From Deltaproteobacteria bacterium (GTDB lineage Bacteria; Desulfobacterota; Desulfobulbia; Desulfobulbales; JAGXFP01), in the NCBI GenBank assembly GCA_020056965.1, contig JAGVGT010000073.1:1-64000 (forward strand): 64,000 nt of DNA. Direction: 5' to 3'. Below the pieces are notes generated by a model, which did no database searches, was not told the origin of the DNA, and saw only the letters and a program-made list of their open reading frames with translations. The translations under genes were made by a program, and so were the position numbers. Below are positions 16,845 to 25,714 of this stretch, one piece after another; position 1 is the first letter of the stretch; every line of letters starts with the position of its first letter.

Positions 16845-18566
16845 CTACACATTGCTCTTACCCGGGTGCGCCTGGAAAAAAATCTTGAAAGTAACCCCTC
16901 CGGAATCACTGGCAACCTCCAGACGTCCCCAGAGTTGCTTTTCGGTCAAATTCATGACCAGCTGCAGCCCCAGAGAATTAAGCTCACGGATATCCATCCC
17001 CGGCGGCAGCCCCACCCCGTTATCGCTGACGCCCAAAACAAAACCGTCACCTTCTCGCTTAAAGGAAATTTGAATCTCACCTTTGCGCCCTTCCGGGAAG
17101 GCGTATTTGATGGAGTTGGTGAGCAACTCGTTTAAGATCAGGCCGCAGGGGGTAACGGTATCAATGTCCATGGCCACCGATTCCAGATCGGTCTTCAGCA
17201 CAATGCGCTCGGGATCCACCTCATACGAGTCGAAAATACTCGAGGCCAGCTCCTTGATGTACTCCTCGAAATAGATGCTGCTCTGGTCCTTGGGCTGATA
17301 AAGGGTCTTATGAATCAGGGCCATGGCGCTGATCCGGTTCTGACTGTCACGCAGAATTCCGGCGGCCCGGGGGTCCTTAATCTTGCCGAGCTGAAGCCTG
17401 AACAGGCTACAGACGATCTGCATATTGTTCTTGACCCGGTGATGGATCTCCTTCAACAAAACCTGCTTTTCGTTCAAGGCGTTCAAAATCTGTTTTTCGG
17501 CCTTGCGCCTTTCCTCGATCTCATGCTGCAGTGAATCCCGCGACCGTTGCAGGCGCAACTCCACCCGGCTGATCACCCCGTAAATAAAGACAAAGACGAA
17601 GCCGCTCATCACCACGACCAGCGACACCAGCAGACCGGTCAACATCTGCATGGAATGCTCGGCCCCGGAAAAATCTTTCATGGCGACGATGACGCCCACC
17701 TCCTCGCCACTGGCCACAAAAAGCGGGGCTATTCCGGCCCGGTAATGGCGCCCATCATAAGACACGTTGTAGAACGCCTCATCACTCCCCTGCCCGCTAT
17801 TCAGATCGGCGGCCAACTCCTCGGGCACCCCGGCGATGGTTCGACCCACCACCACATGATGGGGCAATTCATTCCAATCCCCCTGGCGGCCAATAAGCCG
17901 CTGCCCTTCCTCCCACTTGCCCCGGTTCAGACGGCTGGTTTCCACCAGCAGCAAGACCTCTACCCCAAGAATGCTGCTCAGGGAGGGCATAAATCCGTCA
18001 ACCTCCTTACCGAGTTCCAGATAGCCCAATAACTTGCCGTTAACTATCCAGGGGTAGACCACCCGCAGGGACAAGGATCCGGAAGCCCCAAGTTCCACGC
18101 CGGTATGCGGCTCACCACTCTTCACGACCTGATCAAGGGTGTAGCGATTAATCAGGTCGCCATGGTGATCGGGATTATACATCCGCAGAAAACAGCGGCG
18201 CTCGGGATCAATAAAGTAGAAATGGGTTATGCCGTACTTCTGTTTTATCTCTTCAAAAACAGGACTGGCATAAGCGAAGAGGGCGCCCCGGTTACGGCTG
18301 GCAAAAAGTTCGATCAGCCGGGGATCATCTCTGTAAAAATTAAGGAGAACCTTGATCAGCTTGGACTCCTCGCGCAAGGTGCCCTCGTAAAGAATCCTGG
18401 TACTTTGGATGTAGGCCCTGGCCCCCTCCCGAATCTGCCGTTGTTGCAACCAGGAGATCAGCACCAGAGAAGCGACCAGAAAAACGACGATGGCGAATGC
18501 GACCGGGATCAGAATCGGCTTCTTGATCTTTTCAGGTGTCGTCTCGGGCATTTCCGCGCGTCCCAA
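16845..18566 (-). CDS. membrane sensor histidine kinase, HisKA_2 type
   Basis: The 573-residue protein has an N-terminal transmembrane helix (about 18-40), a large periplasmic sensor region (about 45-305) with the look of a double Cache fold, a second transmembrane helix (about 310-330), a coiled coil, and a kinase core of the HisKA_2 class. The core includes EIHHRVKNNMQ with the phospho-accepting histidine, the N-box LNELLTNSIKYAF and the G-box DNGVGLPPG. The start at 18566 is a TTG with GGAGG 6 nt upstream; an ATG 15 nt later is possible. It is followed by the receiver gene. Cache sensors usually bind small organic acids or amino acids; the ligand is unknown. Confidence 0.9.
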   Translation of the reverse strand: MGRAEMPETTPEKIKKPILIPVAFAIVVFLVASLVLISWLQQRQIREGARAYIQSTRILYEGTLREESKLIKVLLNFYRDDPRLIELFASRNRGALFAYASPVFEEIKQKYGITHFYFIDPERRCFLRMYNPDHHGDLINRYTLDQVVKSGEPHTGVELGASGSLSLRVVYPWIVNGKLLGYLELGKEVDGFMPSLSSILGVEVLLLVETSRLNRGKWEEGQRLIGRQGDWNELPHHVVVGRTIAGVPEELAADLNSGQGSDEAFYNVSYDGRHYRAGIAPLFVASGEEVGVIVAMKDFSGAEHSMQMLTGLLVSLVVVMSGFVFVFIYGVISRVELRLQRSRDSLQHEIEERRKAEKQILNALNEKQVLLKEIHHRVKNNMQIVCSLFRLQLGKIKDPRAAGILRDSQNRISAMALIHKTLYQPKDQSSIYFEEYIKELASSIFDSYEVDPERIVLKTDLESVAMDIDTVTPCGLILNELLTNSIKYAFPEGRKGEIQISFKREGDGFVLGVSDNGVGLPPGMDIRELNSLGLQLVMNLTEKQLWGRLEVASDSGGVTFKIFFQAHPGKSNV

Positions 18567-18616
18567 TGGCCGCCTCCCCTGCCTTAGCGCAGAGCGAAAT
18601 CAGCAAATCATTTCTA

Positions 18617-18653
18617 CAAAAAAGGTGGGAAGGCCCCTTGGCCCTCCCACCTT
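18617..18653 (-). terminator. rho-independent terminator after the cytochrome gene
   Basis: On the minus strand a GC-rich hairpin (GGTGGGAGGGCC / GGCCTTCCCACC, one G-T wobble, 4-nt loop) is followed by six T. It lies 41 nt past the stop of the triheme cytochrome gene and separates that transcript from the downstream histidine kinase gene. Confidence 0.9.
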
Positions 18654-18693
18654 ATCAATTCCCGCCCAAAACAGGGTAAGCCCGGCCTTCAGC

Positions 18694-19104
18694 TCATTCT
18701 CCGTGCCCACCGCTGCCAGCAGCCGGCTTGCCGTTCATCTTATTGAAACCCTTAACCCCGATGTGACATACCGTGCATCTGGTATTGGAGGCAAAGGCCG
18801 TACTGCCATCGTGACAGGCTCCGCAATACTTGCCCTTATACAGGGAGGCCATAGTGAAATCCTCGTTGGCTTCAGCAGTCCCGGTCGCCATCTCAAACAG
18901 ACCGCTATGGCAACTGTCACAGTCCAGCCCCTGGGCAATATGGTTCTTGTGCTCAAAAACCACGGCCTTGACCGGTTTGGTGAAGATGATGGTGCCGCCG
19001 TCATCATCAGCGGCATTAACAATCGTGCCGCCCATAATAAGGGCCACCAGGGCCAAAACCGGCAGAACACTCAACTTACAAATGCTTCTTTTGCTGCGCT
19101 TCAT
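18694..19104 (-). CDS. periplasmic triheme c-type cytochrome (c7/c3 type)
   Basis: A 136-residue protein with an N-terminal signal peptide (hydrophobic stretch about 12-30, then Ala-Ala-Asp) and three CxxCH heme sites: CDSCH, CGACH and CTVCH. Spacing and the segment YKGKYCGACHDG between hemes 1 and 2 match the c7-type triheme domain. It should shuttle electrons in the periplasm. It follows the 4Fe-4S protein gene by 18 nt and ends at a strong terminator. Together with the Fe-S protein and an NrfD subunit it would form a quinone-linked Hmc-like complex. Confidence 0.92.
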   Translation of the reverse strand: MKRSKRSICKLSVLPVLALVALIMGGTIVNAADDDGGTIIFTKPVKAVVFEHKNHIAQGLDCDSCHSGLFEMATGTAEANEDFTMASLYKGKYCGACHDGSTAFASNTRCTVCHIGVKGFNKMNGKPAAGSGGHGE

Positions 19105-19122
19105 ATTCCCACCCTCTCAAGG

Positions 19123-19878
19123 TTAGTCGTTAACATAAAAGACATTCGGCATGGCCCCGGTTTCGGGTCGCAGCACCCAGACCAGTTTCTCGGGGGCGTG
19201 AACTAATTTATAGAGCTGGCTGTCGTAGTCGGTCAGATCCCCGAAGATCCGGGCCTCGGCCGGACAGGCCGCCGCACAGGCGGTCTTGGTCTCGCCCTTG
19301 GAGATGCGGGTGTCGAAACAGAAGTTGCATTTGTCCACGGCGCGAACCTCTTCGTTGAAATAGCGCGCATTGTAGGGACAGGCAGCCATACAGGTTTTGC
19401 AGCCGATACAACGGGCCTGGTCCATCATGACGATGCCGGTCTTCTTGTCCTTGTAAGTGGCGGAGGTAGGACAGACCCGCACACAAGGCGGGCGGTTGCA
19501 GTGGTTGCAGAGCACCGGCATGAACACTCTCTCCATCCCGGCCGGCCCCATATCTTTCTGCAACTCGAGGATCGTGGTTCTGTAACCGTAGGCGGGTACC
19601 TTGTTGGTGGCCTTGCAGGCCTCCTTGCAACGTTCACAGTCAATGCAGCGGTTCTGCCGGACGACCATGCTGTAGTGAGGTTTATAAGGGAACTTTCCGG
19701 CAGCCGGCACCGGGCCCATGTTCCCCTGGGCATTACGGGCGGAAGTCAGCGACAGAACCGAACCTCCCAGAAAAACCCCGGTCACGGCGAGACCGAATTG
19801 CAGAAACTTCCGCCTCTCCTCGGAAGGCAAGGACTCCGGTCCCTCATTCTTTGATTTTTCAAAATCAGTCAACTTCAT
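19123..19878 (-). CDS. Tat-type 4Fe-4S ferredoxin subunit (HybA/HmcB/NrfC-like)
   Basis: The 251-residue protein has a twin-arginine motif (ERRKFLQFG, about 21-29) and a hydrophobic stretch. Four cysteine groups follow (CIDCERCKEAC, CNHCNRPPC, CIGCKTCMAAC and CNFC...CAAAC), enough for four 4Fe-4S clusters. Such subunits pair with NrfD proteins on the periplasmic side. The GGGGGAAAG ribosome site precedes the ATG. It is the first gene of a two-gene transcript with the triheme cytochrome and is divergent from the sigma-54 activator. No catalytic molybdopterin subunit is nearby, so it probably serves electron transfer only. Confidence 0.93.
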   Translation of the reverse strand: MKLTDFEKSKNEGPESLPSEERRKFLQFGLAVTGVFLGGSVLSLTSARNAQGNMGPVPAAGKFPYKPHYSMVVRQNRCIDCERCKEACKATNKVPAYGYRTTILELQKDMGPAGMERVFMPVLCNHCNRPPCVRVCPTSATYKDKKTGIVMMDQARCIGCKTCMAACPYNARYFNEEVRAVDKCNFCFDTRISKGETKTACAAACPAEARIFGDLTDYDSQLYKLVHAPEKLVWVLRPETGAMPNVFYVND

Positions 19879-20299
19879 CTTCTTTCCCCCTCAGTGTTAA
19901 ATTTCCATGCCCCACGGGCTTTGTACTCCCAGCAAGGGCTTACATCCATAAACTTCCAGCAGCCATGCGCGGCCACCTGCCTCTCGACACAATTTTTAGA
20001 TCCCGGCCAAAAATCACAACCAAGACCATACTGTTACGCAATGGGAGCATTGCAGAAATCCTGTCATTGTAATTTGGCAATACAACATGTCAAGACATTA
20101 ATACTTCCACCTTGCGTACGCCAGTTGCAAAAATCGCCGGAATATCAAGCAAGAACAGCCGACGGCAGATATCCCGGCCACGGTCTGCCGGTTATGAGTC
20201 CTGCCCTATGACGACTTTCCATTTGACTTTTAAGGCTTCCTGCATTTAGCTGAACCAATTCGATTACCGATTCCCCCTCGTTATTTCAACTTGATTTCC
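19879..20299. promoter_or_regulatory. divergent regulatory region rich in short palindromes
   Basis: This AT-richer 421-nt region lies between the Fe-S/cytochrome operon (minus) and the sigma-54 activator (plus). It contains three perfect inverted repeats in about 60 nt: GCAATG-GGAG-CATTGC at 20038-20053, TTGTA-N9-TACAA at about 20066-20084, and ATGTC-AA-GACAT at about 20086-20097. They look like operator sites for one or more of the local regulators. No sigma-54 core was found here. Confidence 0.5.
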
Positions 20300-22030
20300 A
20301 TGGCCACCAACAACCGGCAGCAGACAGACCCCACGACACCCGCCGGACTTGAAGTCGGACAGATTCTTAATGGGGTTGGCGATGGGGTCATTCTTTTCTC
20401 AGGCGACCTGACCATCACCGCCCTGAACCGCAAGGCTGAAGAGTTGTGCGGCTGGAAGGACGCCGAATTGAGAGGGAAGAAACTCTCCTCCCTCTTCCAG
20501 GCCGGCGCAGGTCAGGCTCTGAGCTGGACCGAAAACATCGCCGCCCTTGAAGGCAACCGGAATTACCTCTCCTTTCTAAAAAACCGCGCTGGCGAAACGG
20601 TTCCGACCTCCATCTTTCTCTCTCCATTAACGGCAGGGCAAGGCTTTGAGCTGGGCGGAATCCTCACCTTCCGGGACGAGACCGAGGCCTTCCAGAACCG
20701 GATAATTCTGGCCAGCATCGCCGACGGCGTCTTCACCGTTGACCGCAACTGGCAGATCACCTCCTTCAACAGGGCCGCCGAGAAAATCACCGGCTGGGAG
20801 AGCGACGAGGCGATTGGCCGCTCCTGCAGTGAAATTTTCCAGTCCGATTACTGCGGCGAGAACTGCCCGATCGCCATGAGCCTCTACAGCGGGCAACCGG
20901 TGGCCAGTCACGTCATCACCATCACCAACAAGGAAGGCCGCAAGATCCCGGTCTCGGTCAGCGCCTCGCCCCTGGCCGACAACGAAGGCAATATCATCGG
21001 GGGAGTGGAGACCTTCAGAGACCTGAGCGAGGTCTATATTGCCCGCCGGCAACTTCGCAAACGTTCGACCTTTGGCGATGTGATCAGCAAGAACGTGGCC
21101 ATGCAGCGCATCTTCGAGATCCTGCCGGAAATCGCCCGCAGCGACAGCAATGTTCTGATCCTGGGCGAAAGCGGGACCGGCAAGGAATTGATCGCCCGGG
21201 CCACCCACAGCTACAGCAATCGCCGCAAGTGCCCATTTGTCACGGTCAACTGCGGCGCCCTGCCCGACACCCTCCTGGAATCGGAACTCTTCGGCTACAA
21301 GGCCGGCGCCTTCACCGATGCCAAGCATGACCGGCTGGGCCGGTTTGCCACCGCCGAGAAGGGCACCATCTTCCTGGACGAGATCGGCGACATCCCCGCC
21401 TCCCTGCAAGTCAAACTGCTGCGGGTACTACAGGAACGGGTCTACGAGCCCCTGGGCTCTAACACCTCAATCAAAGCCGACGTCAGGATCATTGCCGCCA
21501 CCAACCGGGATTTGCAGACCCTGGTCGAACAGGGGCTGTTCCGCGACGACCTCTACTACCGGCTGAATGTCGTCAAACTGCTGCTCCCGCCGCTGCGGGA
21601 TCGCAAAGACGATATCCCCATGCTCTGCCAGCATTTCATCAAAACCTTCGGCGCCAGACAGAGCAAGGAAATCATCGGCATCTCGGAACCGGCCATGGAG
21701 ATCCTGATGCGCTACAATTTTCCCGGCAATATCAGGGAGTTGGAAAACATCATCGAATATGCCTTTATTCTCTGCCACAGCGGCTTGATCATGCCCAACC
21801 ACCTCCCCGAGCCGCTGGCGCCAAAAGTGACTTCGGCGAGGACCGACCAGGAAAGCTCCCGCTCCCTGGATGCCATTGAGAAACAGGCCATCCTCGCCGC
21901 CTTGGAGCGCAACTCCTGGCGCAAACTCATGACCTGCCGGGAACTGGGCATCTCCAAGGACACCCTGCGCCGCAAAATCCACAAGTACCAACTGGCCGGC
22001 CCGGAAGATCCGGACTTCCCGGAGGAATAA
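20300..22030 (+). CDS. sigma-54-dependent transcriptional activator, PAS-PAS-AAA+-Fis
   Basis: The 576-residue protein has two PAS domains (about 12-125 and 132-245), an AAA+ domain (about 260-500) with Walker A GESGTGKE (289-296) and Walker B FLDEIGDI (358-365), and a C-terminal Fis-type helix-turn-helix. The sigma-54 contact loop reads GAFTDA (336-341) instead of GAFTGA. The second PAS domain has a close cysteine pair (C185, C189; CGENC) that could sense redox state. An in-frame TTG lies 9 nt upstream; neither start has a good ribosome site and I chose the ATG. Its most likely target is the -24/-12 promoter at 15951-15965. Confidence 0.93.
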   Translation: MATNNRQQTDPTTPAGLEVGQILNGVGDGVILFSGDLTITALNRKAEELCGWKDAELRGKKLSSLFQAGAGQALSWTENIAALEGNRNYLSFLKNRAGETVPTSIFLSPLTAGQGFELGGILTFRDETEAFQNRIILASIADGVFTVDRNWQITSFNRAAEKITGWESDEAIGRSCSEIFQSDYCGENCPIAMSLYSGQPVASHVITITNKEGRKIPVSVSASPLADNEGNIIGGVETFRDLSEVYIARRQLRKRSTFGDVISKNVAMQRIFEILPEIARSDSNVLILGESGTGKELIARATHSYSNRRKCPFVTVNCGALPDTLLESELFGYKAGAFTDAKHDRLGRFATAEKGTIFLDEIGDIPASLQVKLLRVLQERVYEPLGSNTSIKADVRIIAATNRDLQTLVEQGLFRDDLYYRLNVVKLLLPPLRDRKDDIPMLCQHFIKTFGARQSKEIIGISEPAMEILMRYNFPGNIRELENIIEYAFILCHSGLIMPNHLPEPLAPKVTSARTDQESSRSLDAIEKQAILAALERNSWRKLMTCRELGISKDTLRRKIHKYQLAGPEDPDFPEE

Positions 22031-22069
22031 AAAAATCTGATCCCCACTAATCTTCAGCCAGTTTTTTCC

Positions 22070-22140
22070 GTCATTCCGGCGCAGGCCGGAATCCAGAGAG
22101 ATTGGTAACTTTTCCTGGATTCCGCCTGCCCCGGAATGAC
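22070..22140. repeat. palindromic intergenic repeat, family A copy 1
   Basis: A 71-bp inverted repeat: GTCATTCCGGCGCAGGCCGG at the left end is matched by the reverse complement at the right end (GGATTCCGCCTGCCCCGGAA then TGAC), with about 25 paired bases. A related element lies at 38153-38250. It sits downstream of the sigma-54 activator gene. It has no T-run close to a stem, so I treat it as a dispersed repeat, not as a terminator. Confidence 0.75.
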
Positions 22141-22231
22141 TTTAAAACTAATGCCCAATTAGTGAAAAGTACGCATTATCGGCCAGACGGTAGGTGGGTC
22201 CGGCATACCGGCTGAAGTTCAGTGGTAATCA

Positions 22232-22267
22232 AATAAAAAAAAAGCCGGGCGTACCTGCCCCGGCTTT
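22232..22267 (-). terminator. rho-independent terminator after the second MerR gene
   Basis: On the minus strand, AAAGCCGGG - 9 nt - CCCGGCTTT forms a perfect 9-bp stem followed directly by a run of T. It lies 27 nt past the MerR stop and ends the small protein - NrfD - MerR transcript. Confidence 0.9.
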
Positions 22268-22293
22268 GCATACATCTGTATTTCACGACCGCT

Positions 22294-22740
22294 TTAGTGC
22301 CGACCCACCTTCTTGCGCTGTTCGGCACCGGGGCCGGCAAAGCCTCTACCCACCGCCCTTGCCACCTTTTCCGCCCCTTTGTCCCCAGCAATCCGAATAG
22401 TTCTAGGCGCCGCCCGGTCTACACTGGCCGTGCATTCGTCGCAGACACTGGCAGGACATTCGGCAATCTCCCAACAGGGGGCCAGCATCAAAAGCTTCTT
22501 GATCCCCGAAATACTGATTCCCTGTTCATGAATCATCCTCCGGAGACAACTAATCCAGCGGATGTCATTTTCTGAAAACATCCGCCGCTGTCCCTTGTGG
22601 GCCGGGGCGATCAGTCCCTCATCCTCATAGATCCGCAAGGTTCTCGGATGGACATCAAGCAACTGGGCCGCCACCCCGATCGGATAGATCGGGGTTTCCG
22701 GAGTCAGCGGCTGGATGTCTGATTTTCTTCTCGGTGTCAT
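22294..22740 (-). CDS. MerR-family regulator with a C-terminal cysteine cluster (copy 2)
   Basis: A paralogue of the regulator at 14229. The 148-residue protein has the MerR helix-turn-helix (GVAAQLLDVHPRTLRIYEDEGL) and keeps C65, C89, C95 and C103 in the same spacing (PCWxIAxCPx6C), with one further cysteine at 100 and a basic Gly/Arg-rich tail of about 45 residues absent from copy 1. A GTG 9 nt upstream is an alternative start. It follows the second NrfD gene by 83 nt, repeating the gene order of copy 1. Confidence 0.85.
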   Translation of the reverse strand: MTPRRKSDIQPLTPETPIYPIGVAAQLLDVHPRTLRIYEDEGLIAPAHKGQRRMFSENDIRWISCLRRMIHEQGISISGIKKLLMLAPCWEIAECPASVCDECTASVDRAAPRTIRIAGDKGAEKVARAVGRGFAGPGAEQRKKVGRH

Positions 22741-22823
22741 CGATGTCACTTGAACTTTATTCGGCGGCCGCCGGGCCTGGCATCACGCCAGACCCGGCTA
22801 ACCGACCGGAGATTTTAATTTGC

Positions 22824-24017
22824 TTAGTGATCCTCGGACAGGTGGCCCTTGAAGAGCCGCTCACCCATCAGGAAGCCCATGACACACAGGCCGATGCCCC
22901 CCAGGGTCACCATGATCTCATGGAACGAGGGGACATAGGGGAAGTACTCGGGCATATCGATCACGCCGTACTCGTGGAAGTGGGGGACAATCTGGCCCAC
23001 CACCACCAGGTCATAGCGCATGAAGAAGATGCCGATGACGGCCGAAACCGAAGCGAGAAAAAGCACCGGGATGTTTTTGGCCTTGACCGACATGATCAGG
23101 GTAAAGGGAATGACCATGCCCAGCATGACCTCGCCCGCCCAAAAGTTTACGGCATAGGGGCCGTTGATCAGGGCCATCACCGCCTCGTATTTTCCCGGCG
23201 GGTGACCACTGATGCCGGAGATCATCTTCCAGGTCGTGAAAAACATGATCACCACGGTCAAGGTGGCGCCCAGTTTGGCGGTGGTGAACAGGGCATTCTC
23301 CAGAGGTTCGCTCATCTTCCAGCCATTGGCCTTGTAACCGATCCAGGTGAAGAAAATCACCGCGGCGCAGCCGGACATCATGGCGGAGGTAATGAAATAG
23401 ATCGGCATGTAGGGACCGTGCCAGAATTCGCGGCCGCCCAGGAGACCGAAAACCGCGCCCAGGTTGCTGTGGGCGGCGATACCGGAAATCACCCCGAGCA
23501 GACCCAGGATGCCGGCCTGTTTGTGCTTGCCCATCTGCAGCAGGGCAAACTCAATGGCCATGAAAAAGAGGTACGCCCCGTACAGGGTGCCCATCCACCA
23601 GATATTTGAGGTGGGATTGGCGGAAATCATATTGTAGATCGGCATCCGCCAGGAATTCTCAATCTCGAAGCCGATGATCAGAAAGCCGGCGACGATGGAA
23701 ACGATGGCCATGAAGACCGAACGCTTGGCGATGGGCTTCAGAACTTCGACATTGAAGACATGGCCGATGGAGGAAACCAGGCACAGCCCGGTCGAGGTGA
23801 CCACGAAGAAAACATAGGCCGCGATCAGCAGCCCCCAGGGCATTTCCCGGGTATTGTTGTAAGCGTGCTCATGGCCGATCAACAGGGCATGCAGCCCGAA
23901 GGCGATACCGGCCGCGGCAAACAAGCCACTGACGACCACCGCCAGATTGTACCCTCGGGAAGTGCTGACCTCCAGCCCTCCTTCCTGAGGCAAAATACTT
24001 GCTAACAGATTTTTCAT
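22824..24017 (-). CDS. NrfD/PsrC-family membrane subunit (copy 2)
   Basis: A 397-residue polytopic membrane protein closely similar to the subunit at 14655 across its whole length (shared AYNNTREMPWGLLIA, TSNIWWMGTLYG and RYDLVVVGQ motifs). I start at 24017 (MKNLLAS), preceded by AGGAGA; the longer in-frame start at 24074 would include that ribosome site. It should transfer electrons between menaquinone and periplasmic carriers. Its own Fe-S partner is not adjacent, so it may share the one at 19123 or replace copy 1 under other conditions. Confidence 0.9.
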   Translation of the reverse strand: MKNLLASILPQEGGLEVSTSRGYNLAVVVSGLFAAAGIAFGLHALLIGHEHAYNNTREMPWGLLIAAYVFFVVTSTGLCLVSSIGHVFNVEVLKPIAKRSVFMAIVSIVAGFLIIGFEIENSWRMPIYNMISANPTSNIWWMGTLYGAYLFFMAIEFALLQMGKHKQAGILGLLGVISGIAAHSNLGAVFGLLGGREFWHGPYMPIYFITSAMMSGCAAVIFFTWIGYKANGWKMSEPLENALFTTAKLGATLTVVIMFFTTWKMISGISGHPPGKYEAVMALINGPYAVNFWAGEVMLGMVIPFTLIMSVKAKNIPVLFLASVSAVIGIFFMRYDLVVVGQIVPHFHEYGVIDMPEYFPYVPSFHEIMVTLGGIGLCVMGFLMGERLFKGHLSEDH

Positions 24018-24076
24018 GACCAACCCTTTCTCCTTAAAATTAGTTTGTTCTTCCCCCCCAACGGGAACCATCAACC

Positions 24077-24202
24077 CTAAAATCCCGGATAATCGGTCTG
24101 CTCATCCGAATCAGAACGGAAACCCGGTTTAATTTTCAGATCGTAATAAGTGTGCAGCAAAGAACAGCCAACCCACAGCAGCAGAAAAAGCACCCCTTCC
24201 AT
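24077..24202 (-). CDS. small single-helix membrane protein before NrfD copy 2
   Basis: A 41-residue protein with one hydrophobic helix (about residues 3-18) and an acidic C-terminal tail. I start at 24202, where GAGGGAGGGC lies about 7 nt upstream; a longer frame begins at 24259 but has no signal. It precedes the NrfD gene by 59 nt on the same strand. Small subunits of this size occur in Hmc- and cytochrome-bc-like complexes; no specific family is recognised. Confidence 0.55.
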   Translation of the reverse strand: MEGVLFLLLWVGCSLLHTYYDLKIKPGFRSDSDEQTDYPGF

Positions 24203-24905
24203 AACGCTTGCCCTCCCTCGACATCTTTGGTGTTCGGTGCCGAATCCTCGCCGGAGCAATCACCCTGGACCCCAGATATCAGCTTGTTTCAAGATGTGGC
24301 CATATTAAATTATGGAAACACCCATTGTCAAGAGTTAACGAAACAGATTCTTCGCTCAAAACGAAAACCAGCGATTGGCTTTCAGGTCCCGATTGAGCGG
24401 CGATTAAACCTACATTATCAAGGCGTTAATTGTCTATACCAATATCAAGACCCCGAAGATCCCAAAAACCCGGCCAAGCTATCTACCTGTTTATATTGAA
24501 TATTATTTCACAGAAATTTTCGACGCAATTTTCGCCCGAATATTGATTACTAGCCCGGATTACCACCGCCAACGAATCCCATACGACCAACAGCGCATGG
24601 CCTTTCTGTCTGATAACTGGTCGTTTTTTACAACCACCGGCCTTCCGATTAGCCACAATCGTCGCCAATTTCGGCGGCACTCACAGAAGGACACGTTATG
24701 CGTCCTTTTGTGAGGTTATATATACATCCCACAGGGGTGACAATTGCTTTCGTTTTGATGGGCAATCAGCAAAACCAGCCGCCGCGAGCGGCCATAAACC
24801 ACAAAGGCTTGACAGCAGGGACTCGGGGCGATACCTCTCAAACAACACTAGATTCTTTATCGTAGTTGTCGCCAGTTCAGCCCAAGCCACCTGAACCACC
24901 AGAAG
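24203..24905. other. AT-rich intergenic region, no supported gene
   Basis: About 700 nt without a convincing gene. Two minus-strand open frames (24483-24680 and 24696-24944) lack ribosome sites and recognisable sequence. An operator-like palindrome CCATA-TTAAAT-TATGG lies at 24300-24315, about 100 nt upstream of the small membrane gene, in a suitable place to regulate the copy 2 operon. The promoter of the plus-strand peptidase gene at 24906 should also lie here. Confidence 0.4.
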
Positions 24906-25502
24906 ATGCGCAACCACCCAGAAGAAAAGCCCCAGCCAGATCATTTCACCCGGGAACTTCGGAGGCTTAACGGCTATACGGAGGAGGAACTGCGGGAATG
25001 GCTATTGATGCCGGGGATGAAATTCGGTGATACCGAAAAATGGTGGCAGCCGGGAGCCACCAGAGATAAACCGCACGAGGGCGTGGACCTGCTGATCTTT
25101 CTGGACGGGAGCGGCAAAAGACATCTCTTGCCGCCCGGCACGGCAATCCCGCCGCTGCTGAGGGGAACCGAGGTGGCCAGGATCCCCGATTTTATGGGCG
25201 AAACGGTTATCCTCGCCCACGACACCCTGGTCGATGGTGGACGCCGCTTGCATACCTTCTATGGCCACCTGCAACCGAGCAACGCTCCGGCCAGCGGTAA
25301 GATCATGGCGGCCGACAGCCCACTCGGAAAAATTGGCACAGCGTTAAAGACGACAACCACCTGCCCGCCCCATCTGCATCTCTCCCTGGCCTGGATTGAC
25401 GAATCCTACCCGATTCAGAACTTTCGCTGGGGTGGGTTTTGCGCCAGTGCAACCTTTAAGCCCGGCGATCCGTTGGCGTTTATGAGCCGAGCCGGAATTT
25501 AA
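24906..25502 (+). CDS. M23/LytM-like peptidase-fold protein, cytoplasmic form
   Basis: The 198-residue protein shows the three landmarks of the LytM fold: HEGVD (metal ligands His and Asp) at about 57-61, HTFYGHL in the middle, and HLHLSLA near residue 160, which supplies the second ligand set. No signal peptide or membrane segment is seen, unlike murein hydrolases, so its substrate is unclear. The H-x-H motif is intact, so activity is possible. It stands alone next to tRNA-Pro. Confidence 0.75.
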   Translation: MRNHPEEKPQPDHFTRELRRLNGYTEEELREWLLMPGMKFGDTEKWWQPGATRDKPHEGVDLLIFLDGSGKRHLLPPGTAIPPLLRGTEVARIPDFMGETVILAHDTLVDGGRRLHTFYGHLQPSNAPASGKIMAADSPLGKIGTALKTTTTCPPHLHLSLAWIDESYPIQNFRWGGFCASATFKPGDPLAFMSRAGI

Positions 25503-25522
25503 CAGCAGAAGATCCCGGGCAC

Positions 25523-25553
25523 AAAAAAGGGTTGCAGACCGAAGTCGCAACCC
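25523..25553 (-). terminator. rho-independent terminator after tRNA-Pro
   Basis: On the minus strand GGGTTGC - 11 nt - GCAACCC is followed by six T. It lies 16 nt past the 3' end of tRNA-Pro. The orientation of the T-run rules out use by the plus-strand peptidase gene. Confidence 0.85.
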
Positions 25554-25568
25554 CTTCAAAAAATCAAT

Positions 25569-25645
25569 TGGTCGGGACGAGAAGATTCGAACTTCCGACC
25601 CCCTGAACCCCATTCAGGTGCGCTACCAGACTGCGCTACGTCCCG
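25569..25645 (-). tRNA. tRNA-Pro (anticodon GGG)
   Basis: A 77-nt cloverleaf with acceptor stem CGGGACG/CGTCCCG, anticodon stem CCTGA/TCAGG around loop ATGGGGT (anticodon GGG), T-loop GTTCGAATC and an encoded CCA end. Followed by a terminator. Confidence 0.95.
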
Positions 25646-25714
25646 ACCCTGTATTACTTGCTTAAGGCGGCAGAGAATAGCATGAGAGCCGCTGACTGTC
25701 AAGCCAAGCTCTCT

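Noticed and set aside
22241-22267. Terminator of the sigma-54 activator on the plus strand
   Set aside because: The hairpin has its T-run only on the minus strand and lies over 200 nt past the plus-strand stop.
24155-24200. Sigma-54-like sequences upstream of NrfD copy 2
   Set aside because: One has a 9-nt gap, the other lacks the GTGCCA element, and both overlap the small membrane gene.
24483-24944. Two small minus-strand open frames (65 and 82 codons) in the AT-rich gap
   Set aside because: No ribosome site, no recognisable sequence, and only part of one looks hydrophobic. I treat the region as non-coding.
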